64,000 nucleotides of DNA from Bacillus sp. F19. Its GTDB lineage: Bacteria > Bacillota > Bacilli > Bacillales > Bacillaceae. Below are positions 8,692 to 16,490 of this stretch, in pieces (within the stretch, counting starts at the first letter, position 1; each line of letters begins with the position of its first letter). The notes beneath the pieces were generated by a model. That model did not search any database and had not been told where the DNA came from. It saw nothing but the letters and a program-made list of their open reading frames with translations. The stretch lies in NCBI GenBank assembly GCA_023823795.1, contig CP085710.1, forward strand, positions 3,188,001 to 3,252,000, written 5' to 3'. Made by a program: the position numbers and the translations under genes.

Positions 8692-9555
8692 ATGAATAAC
8701 TCAAGCATATACCATATTTTTAACCGTGAAGATGCGATATTGCTTTCGGCCATGATCTATCAGTCATACCAACTCTTTGAAAAGGAACCACTTGTCTTGC
8801 CAAAAGGATATAGCCTTCGATATACCATACGAGCTCTTGCTGGTGTTGAGGAGCCGGAAGCAGAAGTATTTGGTTTTATTGCAGAGTCACAAGATAAAAT
8901 CATTGTAACTTTTAGAGGAACCCGAACATTTAAGGACAATGAGTCGGACCAAGATTTATATCAAGTACAATATCCTTTTGTTAGAAATGCAGGAAAAACC
9001 CATCGCGGATTTACATGTATTTATCAATCGACAAGAAATGAATTGATCAGAGAATTAACCAAGCTTTCTACAACAAAAAGACTATTTGTCGCAGGCCACA
9101 GTTTAGGAGGAGCTTTGGCCGTGTTAGCTGCTTTTGATATTGCGGTGAACACCCGATTTAAAAATCCTTTCGTGTATACGTATGGCAGTCCTCGTGTCGC
9201 AGACCCTGTCTTTGCTTCCCAGTTCAACCAAACGGTAAAGAATAGTATTCGTATTTTCAATGTCCATGACATTATTCCTACTTTGCCGGATCAAGCGTAT
9301 CCGCCTCCGTTTACAAAGAACGGATTATTCTATCGGCATGTAGACAAGAAGGTTTCGCTCTCTTTCCAGCTGAACAGTTTACCTGTTCGCAATCATGAGA
9401 TTGTCTGTTATTTTAAAAACCTCAGCCAACAGAATCCATCTTTTACCAAATCATTATGTGATGAAAACCCGGGATTTTGTCCCGATACGGAATTATGTGT
9501 TCCGTTTATAGGAATATGTGGTGAGAAGACATCCACAAACAATGACAAGAAGTAA
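8692..9555 (+). CDS. Class 3 lipase (alpha/beta hydrolase)
   Basis: A 287-residue paralogue of the preceding gene, 37 bases downstream with its own GAAAGGAG site, so likely one operon. It has a complete triad: AGHSLGGAL (Ser137), VHDIIPTLP (Asp193) and His216 in FYRHV, plus the TFRGT oxyanion region. There is no signal peptide. The end has the same four-Cys tail as the first copy. It probably hydrolyses acylglycerols or other esters; the natural substrate is unknown. Confidence 0.85.
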   Translation: MNNSSIYHIFNREDAILLSAMIYQSYQLFEKEPLVLPKGYSLRYTIRALAGVEEPEAEVFGFIAESQDKIIVTFRGTRTFKDNESDQDLYQVQYPFVRNAGKTHRGFTCIYQSTRNELIRELTKLSTTKRLFVAGHSLGGALAVLAAFDIAVNTRFKNPFVYTYGSPRVADPVFASQFNQTVKNSIRIFNVHDIIPTLPDQAYPPPFTKNGLFYRHVDKKVSLSFQLNSLPVRNHEIVCYFKNLSQQNPSFTKSLCDENPGFCPDTELCVPFIGICGEKTSTNNDKK

Positions 9556-9677
9556 TGGGATTGAGTAATTCATTGAATATTATTTTATGAAATATTTTAA
9601 TATCAAATATTTTAATAGGTTTAATTGTAGCTTTATCGACCTTCTTTATCTAATAGCTTGCATTAAAGTAGCAGCAT

Positions 9678-9706
9678 AAAAGGATCTTCGTTTGGAGATC
9701 CTTTCT
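9678..9706 (+). terminator. Terminator after the lipase pair, next to dif-like site A
   Basis: AAAGGATCT and AGATCCTTT arms are separated by eight bases and followed by a T-rich tail. A closely similar hairpin lies just left of dif-like sites D, E and F. Confidence 0.75.
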
Positions 9707-9708
9707 TT

Positions 9709-9737
9709 AATGCCTATAATCTTTCATTATGTTAACT
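9709..9737 (+). other. dif-like (XerC/XerD-type) site A
   Basis: Left arm aatgcctataa, a seven-base spacer, right arm ttatgttaact. The right arm differs by one base from the B. subtilis dif right arm, ttatgtaaact. The spacer is one base longer than the usual six. Confidence 0.5.
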
Positions 9738-9846
9738 AGTTTTGTATAGAGTATTCATGTGATACTTTGGAAATCTCGAGAGTTTAGTTTAAAAAAACAC
9801 CTATATAGTGGTTTTATTTTGCCCTCCTGTGAAGTCTGGGAGTGCT

Positions 9847-10056
9847 TTATTTATTCATGTCTTGGAATAGTCTTTTGAATGTATTGAATGTTTCCATATC
9901 CCATTCACAAAGCCATTTAATATATCTGGCTTCCTCCTCTGACAATTCCCTTCCAGTTCCTGCCTTGATTATGTTTTCCAATTACTTATACTTCACTTCA
10001 TCACTAAGCCTAATAATCATCTCTAACAGTCCTTTCTCCTTGAATACTTTCCTCAA
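9847..10056 (-). pseudogene. Small plasmid-type protein gene with an internal stop
   Basis: A single minus-strand frame of 70 codons is interrupted by TAA at 9982-9984. Before it the frame gives KVFKEKGLLEMIIRLSDEVKYK, and after it LENIIKAGTGRELSEEEARY and a C-terminal FNTFKRLFQDMNK. The two halves read as one helical protein. I recognise no named family. It lies between dif-like sites A and B. Confidence 0.5.
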
Positions 10057-10094
10057 TTTTAACAATTAAAAAGGAGGCAGAGCAGGATTTATTA

Positions 10095-10132
10095 AAAAAG
10101 AATGGGTACCTATTAGATACCCATTCCTTTTT
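10095..10132. terminator. Bidirectional terminator beside dif-like site B
   Basis: AAGAATGGGTA and TACCCATTC arms are flanked by A and T runs on both sides. It can end transcripts coming from the transglutaminase gene (minus strand) or from the left. Confidence 0.75.
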
Positions 10133-10134
10133 TG

Positions 10135-10162
10135 TTTGCCGATAATTGACTTTATGTCAACT
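10135..10162 (+). other. dif-like site B
   Basis: Left arm tttgccgataa, spacer ttgact (six bases), right arm ttatgtcaact. It lies 22 bases past the stop codon of the transglutaminase gene. Confidence 0.55.
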
Positions 10163-10184
10163 AAAAATGTATAGAATATACATT

Positions 10185-10919
10185 TCAGGTCATCTGATTG
10201 TACACCTTATTTAAATAGAATAGATATCGATCAAATGAAATCGAACTTTCGTTATGGTGAACGACGATATGCTGGTATTTATAAATCGAATAATCTCGTT
10301 GCGACATCGAAAATTTCGCCAGGTGTTTAAAAGACGGTCTTGTAACTAAATTTGTCAGATAGGCTGATTGATTTGCTCCCGGCTTTCTCCTTTTATTCAA
10401 AGCATGAATCATTTGTTCAGCTGTCTTTATTGCTAATCCATGTCCAAAATACGTACCATCTCCTAAAACAACAGCATTTTCTCCTCTCCACTGAGGGGTT
10501 CGCGGATTAAAGTCCGGATTGTTGAAATATACAACATCTCCAGGCAAAAAACGGTGAGAATAAATTGATCTTAATCCGAGGTCAGGATCAGCATGCCAGC
10601 TGTATAAATAGATGTTTTGAAATAATTGATTAAACAAGTATTCGCCAATAAGACTTAGGACCGCATGGTAATAAATAATGACCTTTCCCGTTGCACATTC
10701 AAACGCATACTGTGAACTGTTAATGTAAATATCTTGAATTGCGTCAGAAGGTTTTACACCTTGCCACAGCTGGAATCCACCGGTACTCGTTAAATGCCAG
10801 TATTGAGGATTACAACGGGATCTTGCAAATACTTCAAACCCCACATTACTTTGATTCATGGCTCTTGCGCTTACTATGATGTTTTTTCTTAACTTGCGTT
10901 CAAACGATGATATATACAT
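10185..10919 (-). CDS. tgl: Protein-glutamine gamma-glutamyltransferase (transglutaminase)
   Basis: A 244-residue homologue of B. subtilis Tgl, which cross-links spore coat proteins through Gln-Lys isopeptide bonds. The active-site regions are clear: YAFECATGKVIIYY gives Cys75, WRGENAVVLGDGTYFGHG gives Glu147 and His160. Compared with Tgl it lacks roughly 40 N-terminal residues and has about 45 extra C-terminal residues. GGAGGAGG before the ATG supports this start. It sits alone between dif-like sites B and C, so it may be a mobile paralogue and not the housekeeping tgl. Confidence 0.85.
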   Translation of the reverse strand: MYISSFERKLRKNIIVSARAMNQSNVGFEVFARSRCNPQYWHLTSTGGFQLWQGVKPSDAIQDIYINSSQYAFECATGKVIIYYHAVLSLIGEYLFNQLFQNIYLYSWHADPDLGLRSIYSHRFLPGDVVYFNNPDFNPRTPQWRGENAVVLGDGTYFGHGLAIKTAEQMIHALNKRRKPGANQSAYLTNLVTRPSFKHLAKFSMSQRDYSIYKYQHIVVHHNESSISFDRYLFYLNKVYNQMT

Positions 10920-11007
10920 CCTCCTCCGTTACCACATTATTTTTAATAAAATAAATATATGGTTAACACTAGAGGTTCATGAGTAGATACTGTTGATCAA
11001 TCCCTTT

Positions 11008-11035
11008 GCTTCTTATAACATCGCTTATGTTAATT
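11008..11035 (+). other. dif-like site C
   Basis: Left arm gcttcttataa, spacer catcgc, right arm ttatgttaatt. It is the most diverged of the six but has the six-base spacing and shares its spacer with site D. Confidence 0.45.
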
Positions 11036-11192
11036 AAAAACAAGGCTTTCATGCAGGACATTTAATAAACTAGCATGAATATATGAACGTAAAAGTAAAA
11101 TGAAAGTAGGTGGCTTTTACGTATGCTAGTAAGTGAAATCATTCATAAAATTATGACGAAAGAAATGACCATTAAAGAACTAGCCGTATTGT

Positions 11193-11231
11193 AGGCTTGA
11201 TGACAGGGTTCTTGCTGTAGACCGCAAAGTA
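11193..11231 (+). repeat. Left inverted copy of the AGGCTTGGTGACAGGG element
   Basis: About 39 bases starting aggcttgatgacagggtt and ending gaccgcaaagta. It is the inverse of 12246-12284. The pair brackets the broken ParB-like gene like terminal inverted repeats. The full palindromic form occurs at 28459 and 29247. Confidence 0.6.
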
Positions 11232-11249
11232 AAGTAGCCAAGAGCACTT

Positions 11250-12005
11250 TTATCTGGAGAAAATCCAATTAATTATTCGTTTAAATTTGGATTCACTAGA
11301 TTCATTCACTTGAACCCTTGCTAGCATCTTTTGTGCCTCTAGCAGAAACACTTCTACCTCCTGTAAGTTTTCAAACGTTTTAAATGGTTTACAATATGGA
11401 TTATCGTCCAATTCATCTGCATAGTATGCCTTAGCAGATTCAGAATCTAACCCATAATTTTCTAAAATTATTCCCATTTCTTTTGCTTTTCTAAACAAAT
11501 TAGTTCTTTTAGGATCAGGGGTATTGACTGTTACTAAAGCATAAACAAGTGGAATTCCAGCGACCTTTGCAAATAGTATACGATGGTTCCCGTCAAAAAT
11601 ATAAAATTTATCTTTATATTCACTGAGGGTAATTGTATTGCTTCCTAGACCATCTCCGTTCATCTCTCTACGTTGCTCTGGAGTACTTGTCATATATTTA
11701 AAAAAGTACTCAGGATTCTCTAGAAACGTCCTACAGCACTCAGGTTGATTAGACCTTTCAAAAGCTTATATAACTGAATACTCTGAGTATTTAGAGTGAA
11801 ATGTACTAAAGATTTGTTGAGGGTTAACCAATTTTTCTACTTCAGTCTTTGTACAACAGAATGACTCAAATTTAGGCCAATCATTCATTTTTTTCAATAG
11901 ATAATCTGGTGGATTACTCCTGTCAATTCCTAGCTTTTGATAAAACAGGGAGATTTCTTCGAGCTCGTCCTGTTCAAAAGTATCAAATATTCTATGAGTA
12001 TCCAT
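11250..12005 (-). pseudogene. ParB-like nuclease-domain protein with an in-frame stop
   Basis: One minus-strand frame of 251 codons is broken by TAA at 11766-11768. The first 79 codons (MDTHRIFDTFEQDELEEISL...) and the next 172 (beginning AFERSNQPECC) are in register without any indel. The C-terminal part carries YIFDGNHRILFAKVAGIPLVYALV, the core of ParB/sulfiredoxin-like domains that bind nucleotide or DNA. A downstream ATG at 11693 could allow partial translation. The gene lies inside a pair of inverted repeats (11193 and 12246). Confidence 0.65.
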
Positions 12006-12245
12006 ATTTGTTGTTCCTTCCTTTCATTTGATCGAACCTAAAAGGCTTGAAGTAGCCAAAAGCACTCTAAAGTTGTGGTAAAAGTATTTGGTAATACTTT
12101 TGGACATATCTTTTGGTAATTATAGAATCCAATAGCAATCATTCAACTGCTAAATGGACAAAGTAGTTACAAAAACAGTGGTTTTTAGTAACCATCATTA
12201 GTTAATCGATCTGCAAATTGCTTCTTTGGTATTTCTGTAACAAAC

Positions 12246-12284
12246 TACTTTGCGGTCTATGACAGCAACCCTGTCACTAGGCCT
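12246..12284 (-). repeat. Right inverted copy of the AGGCTTGGTGACAGGG element
   Basis: Read on the minus strand it begins aggcctagtgacagggtt and ends gaccgcaaagta, matching 11193-11231 with few changes. Confidence 0.6.
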
Positions 12285-12432
12285 ACCTGATGGAAAACCA
12301 ATAGCAATCGAACCTTTACCTTTGCCAAAAGATCAACCACCATTACCAGAACCAATGCCTTATTCACAAAAGGATAAACATAACGAAAAAGAAGAAAATC
12401 TTGACCAACATCAAGCACAGAAAGATAAATAA
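12259..12432 (+). CDS. Small Pro/Lys/Gln-rich hypothetical protein
   Basis: A 57-residue frame whose first nine codons lie inside the inverted repeat. The remainder (PLPLPKDQPPLPEPMPYSQ, then a charged KDKHNEKEENLDQHQAQKDK tail) is hydrophilic and unlike random sequence. No ribosome binding site is evident. It may be a remnant whose original start was replaced by the repeat. Confidence 0.3.
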   Translation: MTATLSLGLPDGKPIAIEPLPLPKDQPPLPEPMPYSQKDKHNEKEENLDQHQAQKDK

Positions 12433-12445
12433 ATTTTGTGAAAAA

Positions 12446-12475
12446 AGGATCTTCGATTTGAAAGTTCTTTTTTTA
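12446..12475 (-). terminator. Terminator next to dif-like site D
   Basis: An AAAGGATCTT hairpin with an imperfect right arm (AAGTTCTTTTTTT). On the minus strand it lies just past the lipoprotein gene and site D. Confidence 0.5.
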
Positions 12476-12501
12476 TACCTATAACATCGCTTATGGTGAC
12501 T
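12474..12501 (+). other. dif-like site D overlapping a stop codon
   Basis: Left arm tatacctataa, spacer catcgc, right arm ttatggtgact. The right arm contains the TAA stop (12491-12493) of the minus-strand lipoprotein gene. Confidence 0.5.
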
Positions 12502-13000
12502 CGATTTCAGGTTCAGCAAATTGAACTAATTCAGGGTGCTCCTTCATATCTTTTAAAACTTTTTCTCTTTGTTCTTTTGCAAGTTCTATATCTGTTTCTT
12601 CTAACCTTTCAATGTGATACGAATCTTGTCCAACAATAAGTTTCCATTCTTTTTCTTTTTGTTTTATCGGTAATGTATATGTAGCTAAATTCCCATTTTC
12701 AACAAGTTCGATAGTTGCTTCAAACTCAGTTTCACTTATTTTTTTAAGGTTTATTATTTTAGTATCAGTAATATGTTGTTTAGAAAAAAGGATTGAATAT
12801 TGTTCCTTTTGATTTTCTTTATCCGGAAACCTTAAATCATCAGCATAATTTATAGCTGCTGCAATATTTTTTGTTTCTATGGCCTCCAAATAATTATCTA
12901 CAATATTTTTAACCTGTTCATCCTTAGTTAAAGTCTCGTCAGCTGAACAACCAGCTAAAAGTACTAACACTAGAGTACTCAAAACTATAAACCTTCTCAT
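12491..13000 (-). CDS. Lipoprotein of unknown function
   Basis: A 169-residue protein starting at the ATG at 13000 (GAGGGG about ten bases upstream). The lipobox LVLLAGC directs lipid attachment on the outer face of the membrane. The mature part (DNYLEAIETKNIAAAINYADDLRF, later EKEWKLIVGQDSYHIERL) resembles NTF2-like/DUF4878-type lipoproteins. It is the only gene between dif-like sites D and E. Confidence 0.7.
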   Translation of the reverse strand: MRRFIVLSTLVLVLLAGCSADETLTKDEQVKNIVDNYLEAIETKNIAAAINYADDLRFPDKENQKEQYSILFSKQHITDTKIINLKKISETEFEATIELVENGNLATYTLPIKQKEKEWKLIVGQDSYHIERLEETDIELAKEQREKVLKDMKEHPELVQFAEPEIESP

Positions 13001-13087
13001 TTTTACCATTCCCCTCTATGGAAATATTTACATCTTAAATTGTACCACAAGAATTTTTTCTATCTCCGCTTTAGTTCAACAAGAAGC

Positions 13088-13120
13088 AAAAAAGGATCTC
13101 CAAATTTGGAAGATCCTTTT
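13088..13120. terminator. Terminator beside dif-like site E
   Basis: AAAAAGGATCT arms pair with AGATCCTTTTT around an AAATTTGGA-containing loop. Same design as the hairpins at 9678 and 27963. Confidence 0.75.
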
Positions 13121-13122
13121 TT

Positions 13123-13150
13123 ATTGCCTATAAAGTTAATTATGTTAACT
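13123..13150 (+). other. dif-like site E
   Basis: Left arm attgcctataa, spacer agttaa, right arm ttatgttaact. This is the best match to B. subtilis dif, with six-base spacing and one mismatch in the right arm. The flank tgtataaagtattcatgtgatactt is nearly repeated after site A. Confidence 0.6.
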
Positions 13151-13329
13151 AGATCTGTATAAAGTATTCATGTGATACTTTGACGTTTTGTTGAACTAAA
13201 GGGTAAGAAAACAATAATTGCTTTTGAAATAATTGGAATAAGATGGAGGTATTAGAGGTAATTTGTGGAATTATATATCTAGTAATAATCCACCATAGGA
13301 AATATTCGGAAAGGAGGTTAAAATCATAT

Positions 13330-13857
13330 ATGTTTAAAAGAATAATAGTTCTTTATTTTTTTAGTATTAGTGTATTAGCAGGATGTTCGGACTTTTCAAA
13401 TATTAAATCATCAGAGAAAAGTGCATCTATAAAGGAATCTGAAAAAAGTGAGTCTTTAAATGGTGAAGAGAAAATTAAGCTAAATGATTTTGAAAAAATT
13501 AATTATAGTCCAATAGATCTTAGTGAAGCTAGTGAATTTAAACTTCCAGATTTTGAATTAGAGAATGCTGAATGTATGATATTTGGACCTATCGATTTAA
13601 AAAAATCAGAGAAAATAACTCTTACATTTCAATTACAATCTAATGATTCTATAAACCATATGGGTGTAGGAATCATTAAAGACTTCATTCCAGATACTGA
13701 GTCAAATTATGAGATAGAAAAGATTAATTCAAAATCTATTGACAATGAATTAAAAGTTACATATACATCTCCAGTGGATTCTCAATTTTCAATTAGTATT
13801 TTAGGAACGATGGCAGATAATGTCGACGTTAAAAATGGAAAAATAATCAAGCATTAG
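13330..13857 (+). CDS. Lipoprotein of unknown function
   Basis: A 175-residue protein. The ATG at 13330 is chosen because it starts a classic signal peptide (MFKRIIVLYFF) with lipobox SVLAGC and has AAAGGAGG upstream, at a slightly long spacing. The mature part is Ser/Lys/Glu-rich near the lipid anchor, then beta-strand rich. It overlaps the ribosome binding region of the next gene, so the two are co-expressed. No family recognised. Confidence 0.65.
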   Translation: MFKRIIVLYFFSISVLAGCSDFSNIKSSEKSASIKESEKSESLNGEEKIKLNDFEKINYSPIDLSEASEFKLPDFELENAECMIFGPIDLKKSEKITLTFQLQSNDSINHMGVGIIKDFIPDTESNYEIEKINSKSIDNELKVTYTSPVDSQFSISILGTMADNVDVKNGKIIKH

Positions 13858-13869
13858 GGGAGATTTATC

Positions 13870-14424
13870 ATAAAGAATCTATTTTATTATTTAGTGAGTA
13901 TTACAATATTATTTATTTCGTTGGCTTGTCCTACTATATCTGCTGAAGCTTCAAAGTCTACTAACACTTTAGATGATGATTTAATTTCCATAGATACTAG
14001 TATTGTGCCAGATTCATATGAGTTAGATGTACTTGTTAATAAAAATGACCCCAAAAAAGAAGACATTATCATTTTTGTAGACGATCATGTTTATAAAATT
14101 GTGAAGGGTAAATTAGTTGAGACTTCACCTATCTTTATGCCATATGCAACAGATAGCAAATCTGTAACACTTGATAATGGTTCTTACACTTCATGGAGTA
14201 AATATGCTTCTCAAGGTACAACAGTGCACACAGGATCAACCGGCCCTGCGGAACTAAGAGAACATAAAATAATGAATAGCAGTAATACAATTCTAAGTTC
14301 TATTAAAGGTAGCGCAGCTAGCATAGGGTGTCAAAAAACAGTAACATCGACTGGTACATATAAGTTCACTATCGTAAACCTTAGCGCAGCAACTCAAACT
14401 TGGAATTGGACCATTACTTTTTAA
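13870..14424 (+). CDS. Secreted protein of unknown function, apparent ATA start
   Basis: The frame extends upstream of the GTG at 13894 to an ATA at 13870, seven bases after GGGGAG, which overlaps the previous stop. Read from there it is 184 residues with a good signal peptide (KNLFYYLVSITILFISLACPTISA). From the GTG the peptide would lose its basic N-region and ribosome binding site. The mature region has a YTSWSKYASQGTTVHTGSTG segment and a terminal WNWTITF strand. Either ATA is used or an ATG mutated. Family unknown. Confidence 0.55.
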   Translation: MKNLFYYLVSITILFISLACPTISAEASKSTNTLDDDLISIDTSIVPDSYELDVLVNKNDPKKEDIIIFVDDHVYKIVKGKLVETSPIFMPYATDSKSVTLDNGSYTSWSKYASQGTTVHTGSTGPAELREHKIMNSSNTILSSIKGSAASIGCQKTVTSTGTYKFTIVNLSAATQTWNWTITF

Positions 14425-14550
14425 CAGCAAAGTTGAATTATAAGGAATAATAAGGCTCTTACCTTAAGAAAGAGCGCAATAAGCAGTATAAAAGGATCTT
14501 CGACTGGTCTTACCCCCGTCAAGTAGACAATGAATAAAAGGGTACACTAA

Positions 14551-15443
14551 TTAAGCAGCCGTAGCCCTAAATTCAGTAGGGCTGAGGTTGTTTAATTTCT
14601 TTTGAAAACGTTTATTATTATAAAACTTGATATATTTTCTTACTGCTGTTGTTACTTCTTTTGAAGTCTTGAATCGAGAACGGTAAAAACATTCTGTTTT
14701 AAAGTGGCTAAAAAAACTCTCTATACAAGCATTATCAAAACAATTTCCCTTTCGGGACATACTTACGTTTATATTGCTTCTTTTTAATAGTTGGTTATAT
14801 CTTATTGAGGTGTACTGAAATCCTTGATCGCTATGCAATAGGAGTCCTTTGACATCTCTTTTTTTTATGGCTGATTTTAAAGTGTCAGTTACTAGTTTAA
14901 GATCATTTCTTTCACTTATCTTATACGAAACAACCTCATTATTGTAAAGGTCCAATATTGTAGATAAATAGATTTTCTTTCCATTAAATTTGAGACAGGT
15001 TATATCTGTCACCCATTTTTCATTTGGGCGTGTAGCTGAAAATTCTCTGTTTAAATAGTTATCAGAGACGACACATTTTTCTTTACGTCCAAAGTGCCTC
15101 CACTTCTTTTTTCGTATCTTTGCTTGAATTCCATATCTCTTCATTAAACGATAAATTCTTTTATGATTAACTCTTAGACTGTAGGTCTTTTTTAACCAAG
15201 TTTTGATTCTTGGATAACCATAACTCCAATTAATATCAGGATCTTGTTGGCATTTAATAATTTTTGTTACAATTGATTGATCTTCCAGCTCTTTTTTTGA
15301 AGGGTTATTTTGGCGTTTAAACCATTTATAATAACCACTCTTTGAAACACCTGCTATTTTACATAAGGTGATGATACTAAATTGTTTTTTAAGTTCATGG
15401 ATTATTTTATATACTAACGATTTTTCTTTTCTTTTAACATCCC
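14551..15443 (-). CDS. IS3-family transposase OrfB (expressed by frameshift)
   Basis: The frame is open from about 15443 through 14551 although its first internal ATG is at 15144. The upstream part encodes the usual HTH_21 region (KKQFSIITLCKIAGVSKSGYYKWF...NWSYGYPRIKTWLKK). The core has WVTDITCL (Asp), LLHSDQGFQY (Asp) and NCFDNACIESFFSHFK (Glu). There is no start codon of its own, consistent with -1 frameshifting from orfA at an A-rich site near 15425. Confidence 0.75.
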
Positions 15444-15605
15444 CCTTTTCGCAGCTAAGAGCTTTTTTAGAAAGGCATTTTCTGCTTCTAATCGATTTAT
15501 TTTTTCTGCCTCACTTTCATAATATTTGTTAGGTCTACCTTTAAACTGGCTACGTGATGTTCCTCTTTTTTCCTCTAAGCCTTGGACTCCTTCACTTTTA
15601 TAATC
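15414..15605 (-). pseudogene. C-terminal fragment of IS3-family OrfA
   Basis: About 63 codons with DYKSEGVQGLEEKRG and the coiled-coil EAEKINRLEAENAFLKKLLAAKRG are typical of IS150-type OrfA ends. The two N-terminal HTH domains are absent. The open frame extends to 15734, but that extension is the wrong frame of another gene. Confidence 0.7.
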
Positions 15606-15709
15606 GATCGGGCAACGGATAACTCCTCTTTTAATTGACCTATATGGAAAAAAAGATACCCGATTAGAAGAATACAAACCGCATAGCCAATGATGATAGA
15701 TCGTTTCAT
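15575..15709 (-). pseudogene. Truncated small membrane protein gene downstream of tcpE-like gene
   Basis: The ATG at 15709 has AAAGGAG upstream and begins 14 bases after the TcpE-like stop. It encodes one membrane helix (KRSIIIGYAVCILLIGYLFF) and then HIGQLKEELSVARSII. From about 15605 it reads into the IS remnant and stops after a few foreign residues. It was probably a conjugation-operon gene cut by the IS. Confidence 0.5.
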
Positions 15710-15723
15710 CTCTCTCTCCTTTC

Positions 15724-16164
15724 TTATAGTCCAAGAATTAATTTAGGATGTTCAACCATGTACTCTTCTTCTTGGGTCATTTCGTAATACACGGGCTCTA
15801 ATTGAACGGTTTCGTTGGAGTAAAGAACTACTTCGTCATTGCAATACCGCTTTTTAGGGAATTTTATTGTAATCAAGTAAACTCCTAAATCCCACAAATA
15901 GTTATGAATCTTCTTTCCATCCTTCCTTAACTTATACAGAAGACCTGAGACCGCAAACGGAATGCCGATGTACAGGAAAACCGTTAAGCCTGGTATCAAG
16001 GAACCTATCCCATTGAAAAAGGTTCGGTATCTAAACATGATCGCTAAGATGAGAAGCGCAATGACTACTCTTGCAAGGGGTACACCAAACGGCAAGCTGA
16101 ATTTTCCAAGTCGATACAAAGTAACAGGTTCTTCGAAAACTCCTTTGTAGTTATAGGTTTTCAT
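15724..16164 (-). CDS. TcpE-family conjugation protein (ICEBs1 ConD-like)
   Basis: A 146-residue protein starting at ATG 16164 (GGGAGG upstream). It opens with MKTYNYKGVFEEPVTLYRLGKF and has two membrane helices followed by WDLGVYLITIKFPKKRYCNDE. This is the TcpE pattern known from ICEBs1 ConD and clostridial TcpE, inner-membrane parts of Gram-positive conjugation channels. Other channel genes (TcpC, the VirB4-like ATPase, hydrolase) are not here. So this is a relic of an integrative or plasmid conjugation system. Confidence 0.7.
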   Translation of the reverse strand: MKTYNYKGVFEEPVTLYRLGKFSLPFGVPLARVVIALLILAIMFRYRTFFNGIGSLIPGLTVFLYIGIPFAVSGLLYKLRKDGKKIHNYLWDLGVYLITIKFPKKRYCNDEVVLYSNETVQLEPVYYEMTQEEEYMVEHPKLILGL

Positions 16165-16379
16165 TTTCTTCCTCCCTTGCTTCAGCAAAACTAATTGCCG
16201 ATTAAAATATCTATTCCATTCTAGCTAACATTGTCAACGCTTTAAGTGACTAAATGAAATACATTTAGAGGCATATTGAAGAGCAGTGAGTTAAGTAAGT
16301 CAAAGTAAAAGTTTAGCGTTCCCACACCCACGTTATTCAGTTACATGTTCCTCCAATCCTTTTATAAGCAATTAAAAAA

Positions 16380-16417
16380 CCACCTGTCTAACTTTTGACA
16401 GAAGTTAGTTCAGGTGG
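16380..16417. terminator. Hairpin between the RepB fragment and the TcpE-like gene
   Basis: CCACCTG and CAGGTGG arms extend with imperfect pairing over 38 bases and are preceded by an A run. On the minus strand it would end the RepB transcript. The surrounding 16190-16490 holds no gene. Confidence 0.6.
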
Positions 16418-16490
16418 ATTATCTCGTTATGACCACAATGGCTTCGACGGCATTATGTATATCTGTAATAAATCCCATAGGGGGTCTTAT

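Larger units (their letters stand above)
14517..15605 (-). mobile_element. IS3-family (IS150-group-like) element truncated at its orfA end
   Basis: An IS remnant of about 1.1 kb. The left end (tcaagtagacaatgaat) is near the orfB stop. At about 15605 the orfA sequence starts mid-protein and merges with a different gene, so the IS right end and the orfA N-terminus are missing. Confidence 0.7.
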
